Of a DNA stretch of 64,000 bases, positions 1-12,343 are shown in pieces. Position 1 is the stretch's first letter, and each line of letters begins with the position of its first letter. This stretch comes from Citrus sinensis. Taxonomy: Eukaryota > Streptophyta > Magnoliopsida > Sapindales > Rutaceae. The DNA is taken from positions 28,555,001-28,619,000 of the forward strand of contig NC_068563.1 of the NCBI RefSeq assembly GCF_022201045.2. The letters are read 5' to 3'. Under the pieces are notes generated by a model. That model worked only from the letters and a program-made list of their open reading frames with translations, searched no databases and had not been told where the DNA came from. The translations under genes and the position numbers were made by a program.

Positions 1-1600
1 AGTAAAGCTTTCATTCCAGTTATGTAATAGCCACAATCCACGTAGTGTACTGGTACCAAACGTAGCCTTATATTGATTCATACTTGAAAAGCTAAGGGAG
101 TGTCTGTGAAGATGGATGATTTGAAGTTTCACTGCCAACATATTCTCTCTTTTCGTAGAAAGTGGTGTCATTTTATATTCCTTGCTTGAACCATCTCTCC
201 AAGGATTCGAAGTCAGAAAACTTTATGATTCTCTCTTTGGCCCATTTGGTCTTATTTGAATTTTTGCTAAGTTTGACAAGAAAGCCAGCTAGGCCGAGGC
301 AGCTACATTTTAACTTTCTTCTTCGTGGAAAATAGTCGATGTCTCGGTCATTTCTCTTTCACATTTATGACAGAACGTTATCATATTAATTGCTGGCCGT
401 CGATTTATTTATGATGCATATCTAGATCTTCCCAAGTTGTCGTTGTCCCATGTGTAGTCCAAAAATTGAAATAAATGACTACTGAGATCTCAATCCAATA
501 AATCTACTGAATGCCGCTGCATCTTTAAGTGGTGTAGCAGTACTATATAATACTGCAGCACATAGGGGGACCAAAAATGTGCATGAGTTGACTTCTTGTG
601 TAAAATATTGATCTGATGAATATGAATTTTAACTGGATTTTATTGATTAAGCAGAAGCTCGCAGTCACAGTTGGCAGAGAAAGAGAATGATGGAGTACGA
701 GCAAAATGCATTCCAAGAAAGCCAAAGGCTCTGCCAGTGCCAAGTAACAAAGAAAGCAGTAGCAGTGATGGTCAACAATATGTGAACAAAAGCCTCGAAG
801 TCTCACAATGAGCCAAGCCCCGCAATGTGTTAAAATGTAAATGAAACCGAGAAACATAGGCGAAATATAAGGGCAGTGACTAGTGAATTGCAAGAAACGG
901 CACGGTCGGCGTGGGGCTCTTTCTTTCTCTGTCACTTTCTGTATGGAGTTTTTGGGGATGGAGTCAACGCAGCTGATGCCTTGGTGTTGGTGGGGGGTTG
1001 AATTTGCTTTAATTTTGATTGTTTATGAACTATGATGCTAACCCCAATTACCTTTTCTTCTGTTTCTTAAATTTTAAACACTCTTTTTTACTAAATGATG
1101 ACTTTGGAGTAAGGAAAATAGAATATATTAGTCTTGGTATTAACATTTGCTTTTGAGCTTCATCGTCTTCGAGTATGCACATGAGTTATGTTTAACTGCG
1201 AATTATTGCATTTTGACCTTATGGGTTTTAAAGATTTGAGATGTTCGAGACTCTCATTACAAGAAAGTTGCAGTTTTTGATCTATCTTAGCATGTATCTA
1301 CTTAAAAAATCCACACCGTCCTAGTAATTCAGACTCTTGCTTATCGATTTCCCCCGTGCAGAATTCAATGCAGGATAATTATGCCGGTGAGAGCTCAAGA
1401 AAATAGTACTTAATATTGTTGCATTTGTTAAATTACAACGACGTTTCGCCGAATGTGAAACAACGGTTTGTCGCCTGAGGTAGAAGAATGAATTATGAAA
1501 ACCTCCGTTTAAAGCATATACCATAGGGTCAAAATAAATCATTTACGTAAGTATTCTATTTAACTGACTACATGTCAATTTTCGCTCGTGCGCACTGAAT
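1..1600. other. intergenic, no gene recognised
   Basis: AT-rich sequence without a recognisable protein domain or RNA gene. An open frame on the minus strand at 543-935 (130 codons) has no motif I recognise and a composition like translated noncoding DNA, so I do not call it. The segment may hold the end or promoter of a gene lying to the left of the window. Confidence 0.5.
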
Positions 1601-1603
1601 TTA

Positions 1604-1876
1604 GAGTGCGTTTGGAATTAAAGTGCTGTAACTTTTAAGCTATAGTTAATGTAGAAAACAAACTGTGACTATGAAATTAAAATTAATAATATGTCATAAA
1701 TATAAATTTTAAATAATAATTTTGATAAAATTATTAAAAATATAATTTATTTTCTATTATACAAGTGAAAATTTATATTAATATAATTTTCAAGTTATAA
1801 CAGCTAGTGTTTACCAAACATTTTAGTACTGTAGTTTAAAAGTTACAGTTGCCCAACCTCAATTCCAAATGCACCA
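1604..1876. mobile_element. PIF/Harbinger-like MITE
   Basis: A 273-bp element flanked by TTA on both sides (1601-1603 and 1877-1879). The left end reads GAGTGCGTTTGGAATT and the inverted right end TGGTGCATTTGGAATT. After a short gap the inverted similarity continues through a second block around CTGTAACTTTTAA on each side. The middle is AT-rich and codes for nothing. A TTA target duplication with a G-rich TIR containing GTTTGG-like sequence is typical of Tourist/Harbinger MITEs. The family assignment is inferred from this pattern only. Confidence 0.65.
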
Positions 1877-1879
1877 TTA

Positions 1880-4006
1880 ATCATTCTACAATCAGAAAGA
1901 GAACTTATGTTGAAGGACAATAATGTATTCTCATTATCTTTAGGAAAATGATATTTAAATCTGGTCAAATCCTCACCTATTTAAAATACATCGTTTAAGT
2001 TAAACTAATATAAAAATAATAATTCAATTTCAAATAGGCTTCACAAAACCCCGAGTTTGAGCCGAGTTTGGACCTACTCGAGACCAGCTCGAATTGGTAA
2101 AACAGCTTCATGGACTTGGGTTCAAGCACGAACTTTTCACATGTGGGCCGGGTTAAGCTCAACATCTTGGGGGCACCGGTTTTTAAGTTAGGCTTTCCCT
2201 TCTCGCATGTTCAAACTAAATTTAAAAAAAAAAATTGTAATGCTGCAAATTTTACATAAATAATAAATAAAAAAAAATTTCAATCTACTTTCTACTAACT
2301 AAATTCATTTAATCTCTAACTTGAAAATTCATTCAATCTTTATCAAAAATTTAAATTTAACAACATGATAATCATTAAATAAATCTAAATAACTATAACT
2401 TCCAACATATCATAGTTCATAATCATGACACTAATTATCAACATAATATATAAAAATTCTAAAATATCCAATATCTAACCAAAAAAATTCATAGAAGAGT
2501 CTCAAAATAATTTTATCATTTTTTTTAAAGCTAGAAAAAAGTCAATACCTCGTGGAGGCACGACATGGTGGCTGTTGGCTTGGAGTGTTGGAGGTGTGAT
2601 AGCGGCCACATGGGTGTGGTGTGCTTGTTTCAGTGTGTATTAGGGATTTAGGGTTTGTAATTATATACTTATATATATTTTTTTAACTTATTAAAAAAAG
2701 GGGCACCAATATGAGTTCCATGTTTTTGATGTCATGCCTAAACCTGTGCCCGAACATATTCGGGTATTCATTTTCAATACCCGGAACCAATTTATTAGTG
2801 TATCGGCAAGAACTTTACGCAGACCACATTGGTTGAGTCTAGTTCGGATTCGGTCAAGGCGGCATTATTGCCCCCTTTAATTTCAGATAACACAAAGCAA
2901 AAAGCACTTCCCAAAATCAACCACATCACAACCACCACCATCATAACTACTCACAAAGCAACACTTCAAAATCAACCAAAGCAGATTGTAACATGTTGTT
3001 TTACCTATTGCCACCACACTGTTGTTACTAAAGATTAAACACGCGGAGAAGAGTAAGTCAGAGAATTTCGATGGCATGTTTGAGCTAAGAGTATTTTGCC
3101 AGAGATCACAAGCTAGCTGAGCAAGCATCTTTAATATGAATAACAACCATTTTTTTTTCTTTGGGAGAGATCACATTTGCTAAGGTAATGGTGGCCAAGG
3201 TAATTGTGGAAGATACCTTATAATGCCTCTAAAATTATTTTAATAACCTAAAAATAAAATTTTACCAAAAATTTCATGAATGTTCTCTAAATACGCACAT
3301 GAAGTTACTAAAATATACTTAACTCAAAATGGATATGGATTACACAACTCTTGTACATGACTAATTTGATTTTGGAGTTTGGAGAAGAGTTGGAATCATC
3401 ACTGACACTGAAACGCCAAAATCTGAAGCACAAGTCATCAGAGCACTTCATTACTGCCGCATTTGACAACTTCTTAAAGTAAGTAATTAATTTCCTTCTT
3501 GTAATCAATTGATAGGGTTTTGATACTTAGGGAAAAAGCAAAAAATTTAGGGTTTTATGTTGAAGAAATAGATGAAATTGGTTGTGGGTTCTCATAATAT
3601 ATATTTAAAAACAAACTTTGTAATTGTTTTTCTTCATGAAAATGGTGAATTTTTTATGGGTTGTGTAGATTATTAGTCGATCATGACACAACTTAAGGTC
3701 CAATCATACACGATTTAAGGTGATGTTACATTACTACATGTAACACATGACTCTTAGATGTGTATTACATGACTTCTTATAATACATGATTGCATGTGAC
3801 GTAAGACCTCAAAATTACAAGACTTTTGTCGTAATTGTTAATTCAAAAGAATAACTTATCTCTTTAAAGACTTAATTTATGCTAAGAGTTTATATCTTTT
3901 TGCTATGCAAAAATTGTCAACAAAAATGTTTAAAAAAAAATAGTAAGCCGAAATTAAAAATTACTAATTTGTCGTCATTATACCAATAAAAATAATAAAA
4001 AAACAA
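1880..4006. other. intergenic, AT-rich
   Basis: No gene recognised. The part 2040-2820 has short pieces resembling hAT subterminal sequence (repeated GAGTTTG/CGAGC blocks near 2050-2100 and CCCGAA near 2750), but I could not find matching ends or a target duplication. Short open frames at 2829-3146 and 3308-3508 show no domain. Confidence 0.4.
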
Positions 4007-4552
4007 CTTAATGATGAACAAGTTGAGATTTTTCGTAACTCAGATTTTTGGCACTTTTTTAACTTAATTGAGATTCGGTTTTGTACTCATTCATTGCATA
4101 AATTGATATTGAGGCATTTGCATTCATCCAACAAAGCCATGTATTTTAATATAGTGAAGAAAGTATGCAGATTTTTTATGTTTGAATTCGCATTAGTTAC
4201 TGGATTGAATTTAGGAGAAATTTATAAACTTGACTTGGACATTGTTGATGACAATAGTCGGGTATGTGATGTTTTGTTGGGCGATTGCACAAAGTTTATA
4301 GATACAACGCTAGGTTAGCCATTAGAATCAACTAAGTCAAGGGATGGTATGAAAATGGTTAAATTTGCCATATTATACTTCTTGGAGGTTGTATTACTTG
4401 GAAATGAGTGGAGATCATCTATCACTGTGGATCACATTTTCCGTGTTGACAACTTTGAATATTTAAATAAATATCCTTGGGACTGTGTTTGCTTGGAGGT
4501 CACATTGGAAAGTATGAAGAATGTAATTGCACTTAGAAATAATAAAGTATGA
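4007..4552 (+). pseudogene. DUF1985-type gene fragment (transposon-associated)
   Basis: One reading frame runs from about 4007 to 4552 with a single in-frame TAG at 4316-4318. The translation carries the features of the plant DUF1985 domain: an upstream LHKLILRHL segment, the hallmark EFALVTGLNLG, then a YFLEVVLLGNEW block and a NKYPWDCVCLEVT block. DUF1985 proteins are abundant in plant genomes, often joined to Ulp1-like proteases and carried by Mutator-like elements of the Kaonashi kind. No protease part, start codon context or introns were found here, so this looks like a stranded, decaying fragment. The last 130 bp are repeated downstream (about 4811-4940). Confidence 0.6.
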
Positions 4553-5175
4553 AAAATACGATTATAATGAGTTGTGGTTTTAAGACTAAACTTTTGTAAG
4601 CCTACTTCAAATCTTGAATTTTTTTTGTTAATTTGACTAGTATCTTAATTTTAGTAAATATTTCAAATATTTGCTGCTACTGTTACTATTTCACTGGAAT
4701 TTTTGCCTAATACAATTTTTTTTTATATGAAAAATTAATGTAGAATTGTTTAAATGACACCTCAAATTTTACTTGTAATGCATTAACATGTTTAATTATA
4801 TTCGTAATGCATTGTGAATCACATTCTCCATATTGACAACTTTGATTATTTCAATAAACATACTTAGGATCGTGTTTGTTTTGAGGACACACTAGAAAGG
4901 ATGAAGAATGTGATTGCAATTAGAGATAATAAAGTATGAATAATGCGATTGTAATAAGCTGTACTTTTAAGCCTAAACTTTGGTGAGCCTAATTCAAATC
5001 TTGAAAAATATTTTTTAATGGGATTAGTATTTTAATTTTATTAACTATTGTTACTATTTCACTAGCAGTTTTGATTGATACAATTTTATCATATGTCAAG
5101 CTAGTGTAGAGTTGTTTAAATCACACCTCAAATTTTATTTGTAATGCACTAACATGTTTAATTATATTCTGAAAA
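4428..5175. repeat. degenerate tandem duplication, unit about 370-390 bp
   Basis: The segment that starts near 4428 (end of the DUF1985 fragment plus its AT-rich 3' flank) reappears from about 4811. Matching landmarks are ATGAAGAATG at 4514 and 4901, AATAAAGTATGA at 4541 and 4928, TTACTATTTCACT at 4683 and 5051, and AACATGTTTAATTATATTC near 4786 and 5150. The offset drifts from 387 to 368 because of small indels, so the duplication is old. Confidence 0.7.
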
Positions 5176-7984
5176 CTTGCACAACATTCTAAATATTGTT
5201 GAATTTTAAAGAAAATCTAAAAATCAAATTGTCAATGCTCCTTGCTAAGAAAATAGATTTCTTCATCCATTTACAAATAAGAAATTCATTTTTCAAACAC
5301 AAAATGTCTCAGCATCACAAGTTTCATACACCAATTTTAAAATACAAAACAATATACTAAGAATAAAATTGTGTAAATGTAATTATTTATATTGCATATA
5401 TTACAATTATTTATTTTAAAGTTGGCTGGCTCTAGTGGCAAGCTTGTATAAGAATTGCTGAACTCACCTCATGTTCAAAAGTAACACAAAGTGGATTTCT
5501 AAACTCCATTCTACTAGCTATTTCCTCTAGGAAAAATTACAAATTATCATTGATTTTAATTGCAGCTGATGGCATAGGATCAGACATCTTAATCTTGAAC
5601 TTTATTGATTTCAAATTATGAAGTATCCATATAAATAACTGAAGATACCTTCTCCACCAATTCTGCTTAGGGGTGGGCGTCGGATCGAATTCAGGTTGAT
5701 CCGATCCGATCTGATCACATTCGGATTGAATCGCATTTACTTCGTTTTTAAATTCAATGCAGTGATACGATGAGTTTTGGTCGTGAGTAGGAAAATGGGT
5801 TTTAATTGTGTGGCTTCTCTTACTCTAAAATCGTGGTTAAGGATAATGAGATTTTGTTTTTTTTTTTGTTTTTTAAATTTTCAATAACGGGCTAAACTGT
5901 TAACTGTGTCGTATTCGTGGGTTTATTTTCAAAATCAAAACTGTGTCGTTTTGGACTTGATCGGGTTTTGAATTTTGATTCGGTGGGGAGAACTAACACT
6001 CTTCGGTTTGTTTATATTTAAAAAATTAGATAATTGTCGGCCTGTAGCAGAACCTAGTACTTGGGCCTGAAGAATTATTATGGCTTTTATAACTACGATC
6101 CTTATCAGACTCTGTGTTCCCATACCCCCAAGATAACAAAGATTGTTTAGCTCTTGGATTTAATCTGTTATCTTTATTTGGTCTGCACTAAGCATGATTG
6201 GGTGACTTGCAGTTTCTGCTGCCCAAACATTTTGGGTTTAGGCCTTATTAATGATTCCGTGAATGTATATCCGCATGGCTAATTATGCCCAGCGTCTGTA
6301 TTGGGTATGGTAGTTTTGCCTGCAGCATAGTCAAAGGTTACAGGGTTCAAAGTTAGGGTTAATTTCGGAATACCATTCATAAAACAACAGTCTTTAAAAT
6401 ATCTCTCATATTATTATAAATTTTAACTTACCTCTCATTTCCATTAAGAAGGTAAAAAATTTTCATCAACGCGCCCACTTTTTTCTTAATTTTAAAATAA
6501 AAATGAGGATAATTTGAGGCTTTCAATAGTATCGATTTTTTTTTTTTAAAAAAAATATTGTCATTTCACGAGGGGTAATTCGAAAAAATGCCCTTAAAAT
6601 TATTTGAAACTTCTTGAATGTTTCTACCCCAACCTTTATTGTAAAGAGTTATTTGTCAAAGTGTTGGGTAAATATTTGTAGTTCGTCTTTGACAACACAA
6701 TTGATTTTTTTTTTATTATAACTATTTACTCAAAAATATTCTCTAAAAATGATAATAAATAACATTTTAATAAAAATTAGTGGTGTTTATGGGCCACTCA
6801 AATTTCATCTGATGGTTAAAGTTTCTATTTTACAGTTACCACAATGCAAAACGAAGCATTATTTCTCAGGGAAAAAGAAGAAGAAAAAACTTTGCTTTAA
6901 AGAGAAATAAATAAGTTAAAAAATCAAGATTTTTTTTTTTTAGATAGATCTACTCAACTTTTCTATTTTAATTATTCAATTACTAATTTATCATAAATTA
7001 TTAAATTTAGACAACATCACCATTCACCAGCAACAGGATTTCCCTTAAAACCAATGTTGGTGTGTTCAATCCGTCATGCAAACCTCCCGTTAATCAACAC
7101 CTATCATGTCGGGGGCAAAAAAATTGTCCGTTACGCATCTCGACTCTCTTGACACGTTATCCTTCTAATTTCTAATGAAAATGGACGCCATAAAACTATA
7201 ATGATTAATTCATTTAACGCAGGAGCATTATAACTTTTAGAACAGTCAGGTAGATCAGTAAGTTTGAATTTAGATTTCATCTCGCTACTTCTCCTTCTGC
7301 AAATCAAATTACTTGAAGTGATGTAATTAATACTGTCAACAAAAACATGTGCTGCATGATTTGATCAGAGAATTCATAACATTTAAGTTTATTCTGACAA
7401 ATAACTAATCTTGTCCCATTTTACCATTTAAAGAATTATCAAAAGAGTAAGTGTAGCGTACTAATTTTTCCCCTAAAAAGCGTTTATATTTATTTTTAAA
7501 AGTAAAACCCTCCTGGTTATTGGCTCCTGGCCATTTGCTATTGCAATAAAAATTGCAAACAGTTGAATCCCCATGTCTCTCACTTCTCTGGCCACATTAT
7601 CGTCCAACAAACAAAAAACCAACATGTGTTGCTTTGATTTTCATCCGTTACCCATTTGTACTTTATAGCTTCTTCAATACTTAGTTCTTTCATTGCATGC
7701 TTGTAAAGCACAACCACATAATGAAAACTCTACAGACATTAACAAAATGAAGTGTTAACTAACCTTGTCTACTAGATCATACAGCTGTCTTGCATGTCAT
7801 AAGTCATAACCTGGTAAAATTTTTCATCATTGTCTCATGATATTTGATTAATGGGTATTGGTTTTTATGTGAATAATTATATAGCATGGAGTGTATGATT
7901 GTTGTTGTTAGAAGCTAAGTGGGTTTCTAAGCGGGTTTCTTGGTATCGAGTTTTGAGTCAATTGGGTTTTGTTTAGCTGATGTG
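5176..7984. other. intergenic and ALP1-like upstream region
   Basis: No gene recognised. At 5668 a hAT-like terminus (TAGGGGTGGGCGTCGGATCG) opens a block of CGGATC/GATCCG repeats up to about 5735, but no opposite end or 8-bp target duplication was found, so it is at most a fragment. The last few hundred bases before 7985 are presumably the promoter and 5' leader of the next gene. Confidence 0.4.
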
Positions 7985-10900
7985 ATGGCTCCTATAAGAG
8001 GGTCAAAGAAAAGGAGAAAGATTGAGAAGAAGGCTGAAGGAAATGCTTCTGCTTCTGGGTCTTCAGAACAGGAAGCATCTTTTGTTTGGTGGCTTGAATA
8101 CTCCAAGAGGATTAATGGTATCTACTCTTTCACAATTTTACTTCTTTTACTCTGTCGGCTTTCACGCTGTTTTTGCAGATTAGATTGTTTATTCTTTTAT
8201 ATGTTTTTGGTTTGTTGATACTGTTCTTCTTGACCATTTATGATATCATTCACATTTATTGTTTTTTCTTCTCTTCGGCTTATAATATTGTTCAAGTTTA
8301 TTTCTTGATATACTGCAAATGCATTTGAAAGCGTATAGGGAGGATCCCCAATCCGAAATTTGAGTCGTTCTGTTCACCTAAAATTCTCCTTTGTTGTCTA
8401 ATCGAATGTTGAAGAGGATATGACGAAAGGTTTCATTTTTTTTCCCATCATATAAATATATATTAATAATTGCTACGTAGCAAAATCTTAGAGAAAAACT
8501 GTATCTTGCCAATTCAAGTAGCATGTGACTCACCAATACCTAATGATTTGAAAGAAATTCGATCCCTGGAAGGTGTCTGTTCATGTTGCTGTAGAGAACT
8601 TAATAATTTCAATTATCTTACATTGAGGAAAATGAGAATGGAATACTTCTTTCAGAAGAAAATGAAAGAAATTAGGAAGTAAATAATACTAATCTTATTT
8701 TCTCTTCAAGAAATGTAAATTTCATTGTCGACTGCTGCAGAATACATTTGAAACCCAGATTACGATAAGTTCGAACAGTTACTTTTGTAACCTGCCCAAG
8801 AGAGTATGAAATTTTTAGTTTCTTCTTCTTCTTAAAGGAGTATCGCTAAGAAAATATCTATTGGTTTATATCAGAAATCAGATTATCATGCATCTCACCT
8901 CTGAGTTGCATAACTGATCCAACTTTTGAAAGATTGTAGAAGCTGAAAAGTGAAATAGAGCTGCTGCTATTTTAGATTAGAAACTGACTGTATTGAAGGC
9001 TTCTTATGGAGTTGGACATAGTTGAAGTGGTGGGGGGGCTTCTTTCGCATCTTCTCAAATTAGCTGTATCAGCCCTGTTTCTCAAGGTTTCAATGTTTAT
9101 CTAGAGGGCTCTATATCATTTGTTGAGAAACTCAAACCAATTTGTTTGGTGCTGCGTGGAGAGTTTATTTCTTAATTTTCAAAGGATAGTTTCTTATATT
9201 ATGTCTTTATCTATCTAAACACATTTTTTATATGAGCATTTGCAGGAATTCAAAATGTTAAATTTGCTTGTAATGTAAATTAATTTTTGTCTTCCACTTT
9301 GATATGGCGAGGAATTTATCTAAAAGGATTGGGCGAATATTGATCATTCATTGAGATAAGTAGTATTTGGCAATTTTATCGTGTAGGATCATTGGTATGT
9401 TTGATAGAATGATAAAAAGAAGTTTATCTGCTTATAGCTTTCTGGTTAAATGCAGTTGCACGTATAATGTGGCAAATGCACCTGTCAAAATGAGAAATCT
9501 GCATTGTAAACTATTGTGAATTTTGACCGTCGCTGCCAGATACATGTCCGAGACCCTCCTTGCTGCAAATAAATAATTTTGTCATTTGCTTACTGATTGC
9601 ACATTGATGAAAGCTTGATAAACCTTCAAATATAGTATTGTGTACCACTACTAACGCTCTGTTTCAACACTCACGTCCTCACTGCCATGTGTTTCACTTT
9701 TGAAAATTTGGATGTCTTTATATCCTTTTGTTTCTCGTGGAGACAAATCATTTCTGCACTTATTATGAGAATAGCAGTTGTAATGCTCAACGACTTGCAA
9801 TAATCCTTCAGATTATGATGTGCTTGCCATGGCACTTTGATAAACACACACAAACAATAAAACTTTTGCCAAAAGGTAATGAATATAGTACGGTGGTTTA
9901 TTTCTCCTTAACTCCTTAAAAGGTTTAAGTATGTGATTTTAGAAACGTGCTTGCACTGGAGTAGCAATTAAAATTTGATTGGGTTCCTAAGCAAGCACAA
10001 TTACTAAACTACAGAGATTTTGTTAGCTCAAGTACTGCTGAAACTATGGTTATTTGAAAATGTGGTTGTCTATGCTGTGATCAAATGCTTTGTGTTGCAT
10101 ATTGAAATCGTTGTTGTTATTTCAGTCTGCCAGACAAGATATCTGTTAGTGTGACTAAAAATTGTTGAAATTATTTGTCACTCTTATTCAAAATGAAGCA
10201 TGTCAGCTAATATTCAATTTTTATTATGATGGCTGTCTATTTCTCAATCAATTTTGTTGTCATATTTTCCATCCACACGCTCTTACTTTGATGTCGATAA
10301 TTTAATGATGCTTTATGCAGCTTCACGCTTTGATATCAATCTAGACATTTAAAACTGATCTAATTTCTCTTCTTTTACCCTTCCTGTCTGCAGGTTTTCA
10401 ATCTCCATTGAAGGGTTTAGATAAGTTCAAATCTGTTTTCAAGATCTCCAGAAGAACTTTTGACTACATATGTTCACTTGTGGAAGAAAAAATGGTGGTC
10501 AAGACAGGAGGTTTTTCATTCACAAGTGGCAAACATTTGTCTTTCCGCGATCAAGTAGCTATAGCTTTAAGAAGGCTGAGTTCTGGTGATTCATTGATGT
10601 CAATTGGTGATTCATGTGGGCTACATCACTCAACTGTGTCTCAAGTGACCTGGCGTTTTGTTGAGGCCATGGAACAAAAGGGACTTCAGCACCTGCAATG
10701 GCCTTCTGAAACCGAAATGGCAGAGATAAAATCCAAATTTGAGAAAATACAAGGCCTCCCTAATTGTTGTGGTGTGATTGATACCACCCATATACTCATG
10801 TGTCTGCCCTCTTCAGACCCCACAAATAATCTGTGGCTTGATCACATGAAGAATCACAGCATGGTCCTCCAGGCAATTGTGGACCCTGAAATGAGGTTCC

Positions 10901-11436
10901 GGGATATAGTCACAGGATGGCCAGGAAAAATGGAAGACCGGTTGATCTTTCGGAGTTCGAATTTCTACAAGTTGTGTGAAGAAGGGAAGAGGTTGAATGG
11001 GAAAATTTTGGAGCTCTCTGGAGGATCAGAAATAAGAGAGTATATAATTGGGGATTCCGGCTATCCTTTCCTGCCATATCTTGTAACTCCTTATAAAGGA
11101 CAGGAGCTTCCAGAGTTGGGCTCTGAGTTCAATAGACGGCACTCTGCTTCTCACTTGGTGGCACAAAGGGCACTGGCAAGATTGAAAGATAAGTGGAAGA
11201 TCATTCAAGGTGTGATGTGGAGACCTGACAAGCACAAGTTACCAAGAATTATTCTCGTTTGCTGCTTGCTTCATAACATTGTTATTGATTTAGAGGACGA
11301 GATGCAGGATGAAATACCTCTGCTTCATGACCACGACTCTGGTTACCACCAACAGGTTTGTGAAACTGCTGACAGGGAGGGTGAATATTTGAGAGATAAG
11401 TTGTCTCTCTATTTGTCTGGAAAATTGCCGCCTTAA
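7985..11436 (+). CDS. ALP1-like protein, domesticated PIF/Harbinger transposase
   Basis: Two coding exons: 7985-8117 and 10394-11436, separated by a 2,276-bp intron with GT-AG ends; the codon split (G|GT) keeps the frame. The product is 391 aa. The N-terminus (MAPIRGSKKRRK) is basic, followed by a Ser/Ala-rich linker and a WWLEYSKRING segment; then comes a helix-turn-helix-like region (DQVAIALRRL...HHSTVSQVTWRF) and the DDE_4 nuclease domain. The first two catalytic aspartates are visible (GVIDTTHI and IIGDSGYP), but the position of the third acidic residue, normally in a VERAFG-type helix, reads VAQRAL, so Glu is Gln. Family members such as Arabidopsis ALP1 are host genes that act with chromatin regulators. 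The missing Glu suggests it is not an active nuclease. No TIRs flank it. It is convergent with the MBD7-like gene. Confidence 0.88.
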
Positions 11437-12343
11437 TCCTGATTATTTACAATGGTGGATTGAATAGTTGATATTGTTCTAACTGTCATTTAGCTAGACT
11501 TCTGATTCAAAATCTTGGTGAAAAATCAAAATTATATAGAGCAAGTCAAAGCCAATTTGCCTTTCTTCGTAAATTATTTCGTTGAAATTCTATGCTTGCC
11601 GCACTACTGGGTAATGCTCTTGTAATTAACAAGGCATTGATTAAGACAACCAAATGTCGCTGCTATGATGTATTGGCACAGAAATGATTAAGATGGATAA
11701 TTTGGTTTCATATGCCATGATTATTTCAAGTTCATTAAATTTTCCAAGCTAGTATTATAGCTTCTTTGAAGTTTGAAGTCCAAAATTTTCAGAATGAAGA
11801 TCAATGATGGTGATAGATAATTAGCAGGATAAAAGCTTCGACCTGAAGAAGTGGAAACATCAAACAAGTCTAGATTCAGAACGACCCACATATCTATTTA
11901 TCCATTAGGTTTGCAACTCCCGACCAAACAAAGCAAGAAATGTTCAGACAGAGACCATTCATGCGTCATTTCGATTAGAACTTTGCAAAGTATGCAGGTC
12001 TTAAATCTTAAGCAAGAGCTGAAAGTTTTATCTACTTGTATACAAAAAGCTGCATTTCTGAGTCAACCAGGACACTGCCCATGATCACACCATGCTATTT
12101 TCTTGAATCTCTCTGTCTCTAGTCATTAAGCTGCAAAACCAGCAAGTCAATTGCGAGGATTAGCCATTTGATCGAATCATGAAGATGAAACTCTTTTATC
12201 TTTATGAATCCACACTTTTGTAATAAGATCCCTGATAACGATAGCATGCTCCTATAAACTAACACTAGAGACACTGTGAATAATCTTAGTGTCAGGGAAT
12301 TATATGTGAGAGAAAAATTACCTTACTTCGGAACTAGGTTTTA
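11437..12343. other. shared 3' intergenic region of two convergent genes
   Basis: 907 bp between the stop codons of the ALP1-like gene (+) and the MBD7-like gene (-). It must hold both 3' UTRs. An open frame at 11851-12084 has no recognised domain. Nothing else was seen. Confidence 0.5.

Noticed and set aside
543-935. 130-codon open frame on the minus strand
   Set aside because: No domain, signal or family resemblance; composition like noncoding DNA.
2036-2850. Possible hAT element from repeated GAGTTTG and CCCGAA blocks
   Set aside because: No matching termini or 8-bp duplication could be found.
5668-5740. hAT terminus as a full element
   Set aside because: Only one end is visible; reported within the intergenic entry.
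11026-11235. Antisense open frame in the ALP1-like exon
   Set aside because: Shadow of the coding strand.
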